DNA from: Anaerolineales bacterium
Lineage (GTDB): Bacteria > Chloroflexota > Anaerolineae > Anaerolineales > Villigracilaceae
Assembly: GCA_030583885.1 (NCBI GenBank)
Contig: CP129480.1
Location: 992,001-1,056,000 of the forward strand
Reading direction: 5' to 3'
Length of the DNA: 64,000 nucleotides
The position numbers were made by a program, and so were the translations under genes. Numbering within the stretch: the stretch's first letter is position 1; each line of letters begins with the position of its first letter. This document shows, piece after piece, positions 23,926 to 32,245 of this stretch. The notes below the pieces were generated by a model. That model made no database searches, had not been told where the DNA came from, and was given only the letters and a program-made list of their open reading frames with translations.

Positions 23926-25176
23926 ATGAATTCAAAACATGATGTATTGATCATCGGCGGCGGACCAATTGGATTAATCTCCGCCTACTACCTGCTCAAA
24001 GCGGGGCGCAAAGTGACCATCCTTGACTCAAATGAAATCGGCAAGGGCAGCGGCGCGGGCAATGCGGGGCATATCGTGCCGAGTCACATCATTCCGCTGG
24101 CGGCGCCGGGCGTGGTAACTTCTGCCCTCAAGTGGATGCTCGACCCGAACAGCAGTCCCTTTGGCTTGAAAATCCGCTTCGACCTGAAATATATTTCATG
24201 GCTGATCCAATTCGCGGCGGCATGCAATGAAGCCAACGTGAGCCGCGCGCTGGAGCCGATGAAGAATCTCGGTTTTCTCAGCGCGGATAATTTTGCAAAG
24301 ATGATCGAAGAGGAGAATTTCGATTGTCATTACCAAACCACAGGCTTTTTGAATGTATACAAAAATCAAAAAGCCTTCGACGCAGGCAGGCACGAAGCGG
24401 AGTTCATGCAGAAGCACGGCATCCCCGTCAGCGTGTATGAAAAGAATCAAATTGCAGAGGTCGAGCCTGCTGTTCGCGATGACGTTCTCGGCGGGGTGCA
24501 TTTCACAGGGGACGCGCACCTCAACCCTGCGGTCTTTTTGCAACTGCTCGGCGAGCGCATCCGCGCGATGGGGGCGGAGGTACACGAGAATATGCCGGTC
24601 ACGGGCTTTGCATCAGCGCAGGGAAAGGTTCGGGTTGTAAAAACACGCGCGGGTGAGTTTGAAGCGCAGCAGGTCATCCTGGCGGCGGGTGCGTGGTCTC
24701 CCATCGTGGCGCGTGACCTGCGGCTGGACATCCCCGTCCAGCCTGCGCGCGGTTACAGCCTCACTGCGTCTGCCATTCAGAACATGCCGCGTCAGGCGTT
24801 GATTTTGGGAGATCGCCGCGTGGCGGTTTCGCCGTTCGGGAATCTAATTCGAGTCACGGGGCGGCTCGAGGTGGGTGAGTACAGCACCACGCCGGAGCCG
24901 CGCTGGATTCAACGCCTCGAAGGCTTTGCGCGCGAATATATTCGGTTGGATGAAAAACTGGACATCAAAGAGACGTGGGCGGGCTTGCGCCCCGTGACGC
25001 CCGACGGCATGCCCATCATCGGATGCTCGCCGCATCATTCCAACCTGACGGTTGCCACGGGGCATGCGATGCTTGGTCTTTCGCTGGGACCGGGGACGGG
25101 ACAGGTGGTGGCGGAGTTGGTCAATGGTCAAGAGACGGCGTTTGATTTGAGCCCGTTTGGGATGGAGCGGTTTTAA
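23926..25176 (+). CDS. FAD-dependent D-amino-acid dehydrogenase, probably D-hydroxyproline dehydrogenase
   Basis: The 416-residue flavoprotein of the DAO/DadA family has the dinucleotide motif DVLIIGGGPIGLISAYY near residue 5 and the C-terminal FAD contact ATGHAMLGLSLGPGTG. In context it should oxidise cis-4-hydroxy-D-proline, the epimerase product, to the substrate of the upstream deaminase-like protein. The start at 23926 has GGAG five bases upstream; a longer frame from 23851 runs through a palindromic repeat and is rejected. The IS630 copy now separates it from the other pathway genes. Confidence 0.82.
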   Translation: MNSKHDVLIIGGGPIGLISAYYLLKAGRKVTILDSNEIGKGSGAGNAGHIVPSHIIPLAAPGVVTSALKWMLDPNSSPFGLKIRFDLKYISWLIQFAAACNEANVSRALEPMKNLGFLSADNFAKMIEEENFDCHYQTTGFLNVYKNQKAFDAGRHEAEFMQKHGIPVSVYEKNQIAEVEPAVRDDVLGGVHFTGDAHLNPAVFLQLLGERIRAMGAEVHENMPVTGFASAQGKVRVVKTRAGEFEAQQVILAAGAWSPIVARDLRLDIPVQPARGYSLTASAIQNMPRQALILGDRRVAVSPFGNLIRVTGRLEVGEYSTTPEPRWIQRLEGFAREYIRLDEKLDIKETWAGLRPVTPDGMPIIGCSPHHSNLTVATGHAMLGLSLGPGTGQVVAELVNGQETAFDLSPFGMERF

Positions 25177-25259
25177 ATTTCGATACCAGCAAAACAAAAA
25201 AGTGGAAAGCAGGGCTGTATAATCACTGAACCACTCTCCATTTATAGGTTTCTCAAGGT

Positions 25260-26441
25260 TTGAACTCATCCCTCATCTTCATTCTCATTGCCGTCTTCGT
25301 GGACATGCTCGGCTACGGAATCATGCTGCCGTTGCTGCCGTTCTTCGTGCAGGCGCAGGATGGCGGCGCCGCCATCGCGGGCGGCTTGATGTCGATGTAC
25401 GCGTCCATCCAACTGGTATCTGGTCCCATCCTCGGTGCGCTCTCGGACCGTTTCGGACGCAAACCCATTTTGCTGCTTTGTCTTCTCGGTACGGCATTTG
25501 CATATCTCCTGCTTGGGTTGGCAGATTCGCTCGCGCTGATTTTTCTCGCCGTTTTCATCGATGGTCTCACAGGCTCGAACCTCACCCTCGCCCATGCCTA
25601 CATCGCCGACACAACCACAGCCGAAACCCGCGCGCGCGGACTTAGCCTCGCAGGCGTGGCATTTGGCTTGGGGATCATGTCGGGTCCTGCGCTTGGAGGT
25701 TTGTTGAGCGGATTTGGTCTCAGCATTCCCGCTCTGATCGCCGCCTCACTGGCGTTTGGCAATACCATCCTTGGATTTTTTGTGATGCCTGAATCACTCC
25801 CGCCTGAGAGCAGGGAATCCAGACCGCTTTCACACATGTTCAGTTGGAGAAATCAATTTACAGGTATCTTCCGTCAGCAGAATATTCAAAAATTTCTCAT
25901 CGCGCTCTTTCTGCTCAACCTTGCCTTCGCGGGCTTGCAGACCAATTTCCCGTTGTATTCCAACAGCCGCTTTGGCTGGACCCCCTCGCAGAACAGTTAT
26001 TTTTATCTTTATGTTGGCTTGTGTGGTGTTTTCATTCAGGGATATTTATTCGGCAAATTACAGGTGCGTTTTGGCGAGCGTGTGCTTATCCCCGCTGGTC
26101 TCACTTTTATGGTCGTTGGCCTGGCAGGCATGGCATTCGTCCCCAATGCGTGGTTGCTATTCCCCGCTGTTGCCGTTGTCGCGCTGGGCACGGGCACGAG
26201 CATCCCGTCACTCACGGCATTGATCTCTCTGCGCGTACCCGACAATGAACAAGGGCGTCTTATGGGTGGCATGCAAACCTTGCTCGCACTCACGAATATT
26301 TTTGGTCCGACACTCGCGGGCATCTCGTTTGAAGTGATCGCGGTTTCCGCACCGTATTGGATCGGAAGTGCCTTCTCGCTTTTTGCTTTGATTGTTGCGT
26401 CTGTTGGTTTCTCGTCTCGATCAGATTCGTCCACCGCTTGA
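25260..26441 (+). CDS. MFS exporter, TetA-like DHA1 family
   Basis: The 393-residue protein has 12 expected membrane segments. Motif A, GALSDRFGRKPILL, lies between segments 2 and 3, and GPALGGLLSGFG fits the antiporter motif C. Overall it resembles Tet(A)-type drug:H+ antiporters, but the substrate cannot be told. The only start giving the first helix is TTG 25260, with a short AAGG nearby. A TATAAT box is at 25218-25223. Confidence 0.85.
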   Translation: MNSSLIFILIAVFVDMLGYGIMLPLLPFFVQAQDGGAAIAGGLMSMYASIQLVSGPILGALSDRFGRKPILLLCLLGTAFAYLLLGLADSLALIFLAVFIDGLTGSNLTLAHAYIADTTTAETRARGLSLAGVAFGLGIMSGPALGGLLSGFGLSIPALIAASLAFGNTILGFFVMPESLPPESRESRPLSHMFSWRNQFTGIFRQQNIQKFLIALFLLNLAFAGLQTNFPLYSNSRFGWTPSQNSYFYLYVGLCGVFIQGYLFGKLQVRFGERVLIPAGLTFMVVGLAGMAFVPNAWLLFPAVAVVALGTGTSIPSLTALISLRVPDNEQGRLMGGMQTLLALTNIFGPTLAGISFEVIAVSAPYWIGSAFSLFALIVASVGFSSRSDSSTA

Positions 26442-26447
26442 CTTTTT

Positions 26448-27722
26448 CTACACCCAGTCACGGATCGCGCTCACCGCAGCCTGTATCCCATTCTCCTGAC
26501 TTAATGCCACACTGAGGGTTTTCGCCCGCGCCCGCATGGACTCGTCCGTCAATGCCTGCGTGATGGCTTGCGACAGATTTTCTGCGTTGAGTTTTCGTTG
26601 TGGGATTGGCTTCGGTCCAGCCCCGATCTTGTACACCCGCTCGCCCCAGAAGAATTGGTCAATGGCGAGGGGTAGGGTGACAGTGGGAATCCCAGCATGC
26701 AAACTTGCTGACGTGGTTCCCGCTCCGCCGTGATGGACAGCGACTCTGACGCGTGGATACAGCCAATCATGCGGGGCGTATTCGATGGGCAAGATGTTTT
26801 TGGATTTTATTTCGTCATGCCATTTGGAAGGGATCGTCAGCACGGCGTGGGCGTTGGCGAGCTTCAAGGCTTCATCGAGCATGGGCAAATATCCCTGCGT
26901 GCCGGGGCTGCCGAATCCGATGGCGATGGGGTTGGGGGAGGAGGCGATGAAATATTGGAGTCGAACAGCTTGCTGTTCTGGAATTTCGGCAGCAAGCTGC
27001 CTGACTTCAAAGTTACGCCAGTAACCAGTGATGATTTGTTTCTCTTTCCAATCTTTTGGGTGTGGTACGACATGTGTACTAAAGGCGTTGAGGGTGAGCG
27101 GTTGGTGCGAAGCCGCCCGTAGCGAAGGATCAAGCGGATGGGCGGGAGCAAGCCCAAAGTCCGCGTGACGCGCTTGGTTGATCTCCGAGCGCCACGAAAG
27201 CCAGGTGGCTTGAGTCACGATCCAATGGGAGAGCCAGTTCCCAATCCCTGAAAGAGAAAACCGAAATGGTAATAATACGGACGGAAATTCGCGGGTGGGT
27301 GTGAGGGGTTGTAGCATTGCGCGGACGGCAGGGATGCCCAGCCCTTCGGCGATGTGTGCGCTCCAAATAGTCGGCAACCCGTGGATGAGCAGGTCGGAGC
27401 CGCGGCAGGCTTCGGCGGCGGTGTGCAACATGTGCCGATATAACGGGCGGGCTTTGCGTAGAAAATTTTGTGTGGCGCGGATGGAGCGGATGGGATTCGT
27501 GCCGATGGTGAACGGCGTGAAGTCGCCCTGTTCGATCATCAGGTCGGTGGGGTTGCCGTCGAAGGGTGCGAAGGGAATCTGACTTTGTTGAATGAGATTT
27601 GCAAACCCGCGCGGCGCGGCAATGCGGATGTTGTAGCCTGCGTCGCGCAAACCTGCGCCGAGGGCGATGTAGGGAAGCACGTCGCCGCGCGTGCCGCTGG
27701 TGAGGAGGGTGATGGTTTTCAT
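26448..27722 (-). CDS. GT1-family glycosyltransferase (UDP-glucosyltransferase / macrolide type)
   Basis: This 424-residue GT-B enzyme opens with TITLLTSGTRGDVLPYIALG, and its sugar-nucleotide site is VHHGGAGTTSASLHAGIPTV with the following PLAIDQFFW. This pattern is that of sterol/flavonoid/macrolide glucosyltransferases using UDP- or dTDP-sugars; the acceptor is unknown. Residues about 238-256 (VRQLAAEIPEQQAVRLQ) are encoded by a double-hairpin repeat inserted in frame. The stop lies just beyond the convergent MFS gene's stop. Confidence 0.85.
   Translation of the reverse strand: MKTITLLTSGTRGDVLPYIALGAGLRDAGYNIRIAAPRGFANLIQQSQIPFAPFDGNPTDLMIEQGDFTPFTIGTNPIRSIRATQNFLRKARPLYRHMLHTAAEACRGSDLLIHGLPTIWSAHIAEGLGIPAVRAMLQPLTPTREFPSVLLPFRFSLSGIGNWLSHWIVTQATWLSWRSEINQARHADFGLAPAHPLDPSLRAASHQPLTLNAFSTHVVPHPKDWKEKQIITGYWRNFEVRQLAAEIPEQQAVRLQYFIASSPNPIAIGFGSPGTQGYLPMLDEALKLANAHAVLTIPSKWHDEIKSKNILPIEYAPHDWLYPRVRVAVHHGGAGTTSASLHAGIPTVTLPLAIDQFFWGERVYKIGAGPKPIPQRKLNAENLSQAITQALTDESMRARAKTLSVALSQENGIQAAVSAIRDWV
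26955..27010. repeat. Double-hairpin repeat, family A, in frame inside the glycosyltransferase
   Basis: The outer arms TTGGAGTC and GACTTCAA enclose GAACAGCTTGCTGTTC and GGCAGCAAGCTGCC hairpins. The plan is the same as at 14641, 53620 and 63124. Confidence 0.75.
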
Positions 27723-27727
27723 AAGAT

Positions 27728-27790
27728 ATGACCGCCGACGGAAGACGATGGACGGTGGTAACGCGGTCTGCCGTCAGTCGTCCACGGTCG
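27728..27790. repeat. Palindromic repeat with CGTCCACGGTC arm
   Basis: The arms GACCGCCGACGG...GATGGACGGTGG and GCCGTCAGTCGTCCACGGTC are loosely complementary. The 12-base word TCGTCCACGGTC also occurs at 18001-18012 in the linker of the bi-domain oxidoreductase. The repeat overlaps the last codons of the methyltransferase gene (TTVDD). Confidence 0.55.
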
Positions 27791-28631
27791 TTTTTTCAAA
27801 CACCAACATCCGATACTCGACCACCCTCATAAACAAACATTGCTGCAATGCCATGCTCCCCAGCATGGATGGGACGATGGAGTGTTTGATGGGAAGTCTC
27901 TCGCCGAGGAAGAGCAGCGTGCCGGCAAGCAGATCGGGCAGGTTGCGAAGACGAAGATACGAGGTGAGTTCGTCGTTCTTGACAAGTTTGAGTTGATATT
28001 TGTTTGCAAATGAAAGGGTTTGGCCTGCTGTTCTTACGCCGGGGACGTGCCAGCCTTCCATGTACGCATCCAACCATTTTTGCTCATGCTGCGTGAACGG
28101 ACGCGCCGCCTGAACATCGTCCACCAGGATGAGTTTGCCGCCTTTGCGAAGGAGTCGACCCGCTTCTTTGAAATATTTTTCAGGCTCCACGGCATGGCAA
28201 ACGGCTTCGACGGAATAAACGGCATCAAGTGATTCGCCTGGCAGCGGCACGGACGTGAAATCCCCCTCTGCAAAGTTGATTTGATTTTGCAGACCCAGTT
28301 GCACGGCGGAGACCTGTGCCAGCCTGGCTTGTACGGAACTGAGGGTCAGTCCAAGGGCGGGGGCGGGACTTTGCAGGCGCGGATGAATGTAAAATAATCC
28401 CGCCCCGACTCCGCAGCCGAGGTCCGCGATGCGCGCGTTGGCCGGTACAACCGATTCGATCTCCGCTTTGATGAGCGCGTTGGAGGTGTTGAGCGCGTCT
28501 TCGAGAGTTTTGGTATCTTCCATCCACAAGGTGCGGTGAATGTTTTGGGCTTTGTTATGTCCGCTGAATTTGAGGAAGAGGCGGGTGTTTTCGTCGTAAT
28601 ATGCGCGGATGGAGTCCGTGGTGGTGGGCAT
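27774..28631 (-). CDS. Class I SAM-dependent methyltransferase
   Basis: The 285-residue protein has motif I DLGCGVGAGL near residue 72, SVEAVCHA after strand 4 and LILVDDV after strand 5. An N-terminal helical region precedes the Rossmann fold, as in erythromycin- or sterol-type methyltransferases. The adjacent glycosyltransferase, 50 bases downstream on the same strand, suggests that both tailor one small molecule or lipid. The start at 28631 is chosen because longer frames run into the divergent antitoxin promoter. Confidence 0.8.
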   Translation of the reverse strand: MPTTTDSIRAYYDENTRLFLKFSGHNKAQNIHRTLWMEDTKTLEDALNTSNALIKAEIESVVPANARIADLGCGVGAGLFYIHPRLQSPAPALGLTLSSVQARLAQVSAVQLGLQNQINFAEGDFTSVPLPGESLDAVYSVEAVCHAVEPEKYFKEAGRLLRKGGKLILVDDVQAARPFTQHEQKWLDAYMEGWHVPGVRTAGQTLSFANKYQLKLVKNDELTSYLRLRNLPDLLAGTLLFLGERLPIKHSIVPSMLGSMALQQCLFMRVVEYRMLVFEKTTVDD

Positions 28632-28699
28632 GTTCGAATTATATCCCAGGGAATCGGGGTATAATAATGGTGCAATGCGTGGTGCAAAAGGAGAGTGCA

Positions 28700-28984
28700 A
28701 TGCGTACCGTAAAAGAACGAATGAATTTGTATATCACCAAGTCCCTCATGGATGAACTTCGGAAGGCTGTCCCTTCCCGTGAGCGGACTCGGTTTGTCGA
28801 GGAAGTGCTGGCGCGGGAATTGCGCCGCCGAAAACTAAAGGAAGTGTTGAAAAAATCCTACGGCGCTTGGAAAGATGAAAATCACCCCGAATTGGCAACC
28901 TTTGAGGATGTCAATCGTTGGGTGGCAGAAGGGCGGAAAAAGTCCACTCGTGATTTTTCTGCCGAATGGGGGCAGGATGAGTGA
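28700..28984 (+). CDS. vapB: Antitoxin of a VapBC-type module
   Basis: This 94-residue protein has an N-terminal ribbon-helix-helix-like region (VKERMNLYITKSLMDELRKA) and a charged helical tail likely to wrap the toxin. AAAAGGAGAG precedes the ATG, and TATAAT is at 28660-28665. It overlaps the PIN toxin gene by eight bases, the usual antitoxin-first order. Antitoxins of this shape normally repress their own promoter. Confidence 0.85.
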   Translation: MRTVKERMNLYITKSLMDELRKAVPSRERTRFVEEVLARELRRRKLKEVLKKSYGAWKDENHPELATFEDVNRWVAEGRKKSTRDFSAEWGQDE

Positions 28985-29387
28985 TTATCTCCTCGATACG
29001 AACATTTTGATTTTGTTTTTGCGAAAGACCGCCGGATATTATGAACTTTTGGATGGGCTTGCTGCGGATGATACGCTGTATATCTCGGCAATTACCCGTC
29101 TTGAAATCATTCGAGGAATGCGGGATCGCGAACGTGAAGCCACACTCGATATTCTTGATTCTCTTGAGACCATAGAGATCAATATTGAGATTACTGATAA
29201 AGCAGGGGAGTTGATTCGTGTCTGGCGAACACAGGGAGTTGTTCTGGAAGATGCCGATGCGCTGATTGCCGCCACCGCTCTGGGACATGGGTTGGCGCCT
29301 GTTACAACAAATGCAAAACATTTCCCCATGCCCGACTTGGTTGTCTATCAAGCCGATAAACTGGGTACGTTAACTCTGCGTGAATAA
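28977..29387 (+). CDS. vapC: PIN-domain toxin (VapC-type ribonuclease)
   Basis: The 136-residue PIN domain has its acidic residues in YLLDTNILILF, ITRLEIIRG and EDADALIAATAL, closing with TTNAKHF. These coordinate Mg for RNA cleavage. It overlaps the antitoxin gene, and its message continues into the R2lox gene, whose ATG is 17 bases past the stop. Confidence 0.88.
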   Translation: MSDYLLDTNILILFLRKTAGYYELLDGLAADDTLYISAITRLEIIRGMRDREREATLDILDSLETIEINIEITDKAGELIRVWRTQGVVLEDADALIAATALGHGLAPVTTNAKHFPMPDLVVYQADKLGTLTLRE

Positions 29388-29403
29388 CCCAAAGGAGAAC
29401 CGC

Positions 29404-30321
29404 ATGCCTCACACCTCATTTGCCACCACCACCCGCGGACTGAACCGCGACCTGCCGCCCATGCGTTTGTATGAGAAGGCGAAGAAACTCGGGATTTGGA
29501 ATCCGTCTGATATTGATTTTTCAAAGGACAAACAGGATTGGGCGAAGTTCACTGACGAGGAAAAAGATCTATGCCTTCTGCTTCTGTCCATGTTCGTGGC
29601 GGGGGAGGAGGCGGTGACACTTGACCTGCTTCCCCTCATTCAGGCCATCGCGCAGGAGGGGCGACTCGAAGAGGAAATGTTCCTGACGACATTTCTCTTT
29701 GAAGAAGCCAAGCATACGGATTTCTTCCGCCGTTTCATGGATGAGGTTGCGTTCCCCTCTCCTTTAGGGGAGGGGCTAGGGGTGGGGTCGGATTTATCCC
29801 GCTATCACGGCGATAACTATCGACAACTTTTCTACGAATCCCTGCCAGGCGCCTTGAACGCGCTTCGCTCCGACCCGTCACCCGCCAGCCAGATCCGGGC
29901 ATCCGTTACCTATAACATGGTCGTGGAGGGTGTTCTTGCGGAGACAGGCTATCAAGCCTTCTTCACCATGCTCGAACGCAACGACCTGCTGCCTGGTTTG
30001 CGCAAAGGCATTGCCTTGCTCAAGCAGGATGAGTCGCGCCACATTGCGTACGGCGTCTATCTTTTGTCCCGTTTGATCGCGGAACATCCCCGCGAATGGG
30101 AGAATCTCCAAGTGCAGATGAATATCTTGCTCCCATCTGCCATCGGGGTGATCGGGGATGCATTCGCGCGATATGAGGTTGTCCCGTTTGGGTTGAAGGA
30201 AGAGGATTTCGTCAACTATGCGATGAGTCAATTCAGCAAACGCTTCGAGCGGTTGGAAAAGGCGCGCGGGGCAGGTTTGGATGAGATCAACAAGGTGGCA
30301 CGGGAGACCGAGGACGCGTAA
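29404..30321 (+). CDS. R2-like ligand-binding oxidase (ferritin-like Mn/Fe protein)
   Basis: The 305-residue ferritin-like protein carries the di-metal ligand sets AGEEAV, EEAKHTDFF, VEGVLAETGY and DESRHIAYG. The order and context (DPSP, AVTYNMVVEGVLAETGYQAF) match R2lox, a Mn/Fe oxidase related to ribonucleotide reductase R2, rather than true R2; no R1 gene is nearby. Residues about 117-130 (FPSPLGEGLGVGSD) are a repeat-derived insertion. AAGGAG precedes the ATG at 29404. Its natural substrate is unknown. Confidence 0.85.
   Translation: MPHTSFATTTRGLNRDLPPMRLYEKAKKLGIWNPSDIDFSKDKQDWAKFTDEEKDLCLLLLSMFVAGEEAVTLDLLPLIQAIAQEGRLEEEMFLTTFLFEEAKHTDFFRRFMDEVAFPSPLGEGLGVGSDLSRYHGDNYRQLFYESLPGALNALRSDPSPASQIRASVTYNMVVEGVLAETGYQAFFTMLERNDLLPGLRKGIALLKQDESRHIAYGVYLLSRLIAEHPREWENLQVQMNILLPSAIGVIGDAFARYEVVPFGLKEEDFVNYAMSQFSKRFERLEKARGAGLDEINKVARETEDA
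29753..29787. repeat. In-frame repeat CCCCTCTCCTTTAGGGGAGGGG in the R2lox gene
   Basis: The hairpin CCCCTCTCC-TTTA-GGGGAGGGG followed by CTAGGGGTGGGG encodes PSPLGEGLGVG. It lies in a surface loop between two ferritin helices, where other R2lox proteins go straight from the helix end to DLSRYH. Confidence 0.75.
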
Positions 30322-31107
30322 ATGAATGTCAACTTTGGAATGACGGCGGACGATTACGCAAAATACCGCGCAGGATTCCCTGACGAATTCTTCGAGCGCG
30401 TGTTTAGTGATGGAATCGCCAAGATCGGGGATGCCCTCGTGGACCTCGGCACGGGGACTGGCACGCTGGCCCGCGGATTCGCCGCCCGCGGCTGCAACGT
30501 GACCGGCGTGGATATTTCGGTGCCGTTGCTGGAGCAGGCCAAGGACCTTTGCCTGCAGGAGGATGTGGAGGTCGAGTTCCGTTTTGCCAAAGCCGAAGAG
30601 ACGGGTTTGCCCGATTCATCCTTCGACGTGGTTTCTGCGGGGCAATGTTGGCACTGGTTCGACCGTCCACGGGCGGCGGGGGAGGCGATGAGATTACTTA
30701 AGCCGAGGGGACGCGTCTTGATCGCGCATTTCGACTGGCTGCCACTCGAGGGGAATGTTGCAGATGGCACTGAGAAACTTGTCCAAAAATATAACCCGGC
30801 CTGGTATGAGCGTTTTGGCAACAAGACAGGCATCCATCCCGATTGGTTTCGCGATCTGGGCGAGGCGGGCTTTGAAAATATCCTTTCTTTTTCCTTTGAC
30901 CTGGATGTCCCATACACTCCCGATGCGTGGCGCGGACGCATCCGCGCGAGTTCGGGGGTTGGGGCGAGTCTGTCGGATGAGGATATAGGCAGATTCGACT
31001 CGGAGTTAAAGTCACTGCTGGAGAGGTTTGAGCAGGCTGCGGCTGGGACGCATGCGATCCTGAAAATTCCGCATCGGGTCTTTGCTGTCCATGCAGGCAA
31101 GGGGTAG
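30322..31107 (+). CDS. Class I SAM-dependent methyltransferase
   Basis: The 261-residue protein has motif I VDLGTGTGTLA near residue 39, the acidic GVDIS after strand 2 and AGQCWHWFD at the strand 4 position. The His/Trp pair there is seen in the Methyltransf_11 group related to trans-aconitate or rebeccamycin-type enzymes. It begins directly after the R2lox stop, so the two are co-transcribed and may act in one pathway. The substrate is unknown. Confidence 0.8.
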   Translation: MNVNFGMTADDYAKYRAGFPDEFFERVFSDGIAKIGDALVDLGTGTGTLARGFAARGCNVTGVDISVPLLEQAKDLCLQEDVEVEFRFAKAEETGLPDSSFDVVSAGQCWHWFDRPRAAGEAMRLLKPRGRVLIAHFDWLPLEGNVADGTEKLVQKYNPAWYERFGNKTGIHPDWFRDLGEAGFENILSFSFDLDVPYTPDAWRGRIRASSGVGASLSDEDIGRFDSELKSLLERFEQAAAGTHAILKIPHRVFAVHAGKG

Positions 31108-31134
31108 GTCAAAATTCGCTGTTGTGGAATTCAT

Positions 31135-31317
31135 TCAACGGGCGTAAAATAGCGATGCCGAGAGGCAAGGAAACCATGTATCACACGACGGATGAAAGCG
31201 ATGTAGGTTCTTCTGACAACCCGCCCAGTTTGGGCGGACGGCACGTTTTAATTCTGTTAATAGCCATCACGTAGATGCCCGCCTCTGCGTGATGATATTT
31301 CACGCAAGGAGGCAGTC
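31135..31317 (+). promoter_or_regulatory. Structured leader of corA with a ribosome-site-sequestering switch
   Basis: Two exclusive hairpins precede the gene: CATCACGTAGA/TCTGCGTGATG (31265-31294), or GCCTC-TGCGTGA (31281-31292) with TCACGCA-AG-GAGGC (31300-31313), which hides the AAGGAGG site. Upstream lie a GCC-GAGA-GGC hairpin and CCGCCCAGTTTGGGCGG. This has the form of a riboswitch expression platform, but the sequence does not match the M-box or Mn riboswitch as I know them. Confidence 0.5.
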
Positions 31318-32244
31318 ATGCTGGCCATTTACAAGACCACGGAGCAGGGGCTCGAAAGAATCGAAACGATTGCCAACGGTGCTTGGGTGAATGTGATCGA
31401 CCCGACGCCCGAAGAGATGGAAAAGCTGGTCAATTGGGGGATGGAGATGGACTATATTCATTACTCGCTCGACCGCGATGAGATGCCGCGCATGGAACGG
31501 GATGAAGAATACACCTTCATCCTGCTTCGCATTCCCATCCACCAGCCAGAAAGCGACGTCCCTTATAACAGCGTGCCGCTTGGCATTATGATTTTGGGGA
31601 ACAAGATCATTACCGTCTGCCGTTACGACAGTGATATTTTCAGGGTGCTGATCAACGGCAAGTATCGTTTGATGAAGACGGGCAAACGATACCGCCTGGC
31701 CTTGTACATTTTCCTTGAAACCTCGGCGCGTTATTTGAACCTGCTGCGCGAGATCAACCGAGCCATTGAAATTGTGGAGGACCAATTGCAAAAGTCCACG
31801 CGCAACCGCGAATTGCTCGAACTTCTCAAATATCAAAAGAGTCTGACATACTTTTCAACCGCCCTGCGCTCCAACGAAGTGATGATGGAGCGCGTCCAGC
31901 GCACGCAGCTTTTCAATTACTATGAAGAAGACCAGGAACTGCTCGAAGATGTGCTGACCGAAAACCAGCAGGCCATTCAAATGACCAGCATCAATACTGA
32001 GATCCTCGCCAGCATGATGGACGCCTTCGCCTCGATCATCTCCAACAACCTCAACGTGGTCATGAAGGCGCTGGCTGCGTTGACGATCATCCTCAATATG
32101 CCCGTCATTGTTGCCTCGTTTTACGGCATGAATGTCCACCTGCCCGGCGAAGGCCACCCCTATGCCTTTTTCTCGCTGATTGGGATGTCCCTTGGCCTGG
32201 GTGCCATTGCCACGTATATCTTCTACAAACGCGATTGGTTCTAA
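31318..32244 (+). CDS. corA: CorA family magnesium/divalent cation channel
   Basis: The 308-residue protein has a large N-terminal cytosolic domain, a long stalk helix and two C-terminal membrane helices joined by the signature loop FYGMNVHLPGE (about residues 270-280), the GMN selectivity motif. It forms pentameric channels for Mg2+ or Co2+. AAGGAGG lies six bases before the ATG, inside a foldable leader. The protein ends in a short Lys/Arg-containing tail, as usual. Confidence 0.93.
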   Translation: MLAIYKTTEQGLERIETIANGAWVNVIDPTPEEMEKLVNWGMEMDYIHYSLDRDEMPRMERDEEYTFILLRIPIHQPESDVPYNSVPLGIMILGNKIITVCRYDSDIFRVLINGKYRLMKTGKRYRLALYIFLETSARYLNLLREINRAIEIVEDQLQKSTRNRELLELLKYQKSLTYFSTALRSNEVMMERVQRTQLFNYYEEDQELLEDVLTENQQAIQMTSINTEILASMMDAFASIISNNLNVVMKALAALTIILNMPVIVASFYGMNVHLPGEGHPYAFFSLIGMSLGLGAIATYIFYKRDWF

Positions 32245-32245
32245 C

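Noticed and set aside
31135..31317. M-box or yybP-ykoY riboswitch call for the corA leader
   Set aside because: The conserved blocks of either class as I know them are not present; only the switch-like hairpins can be supported.
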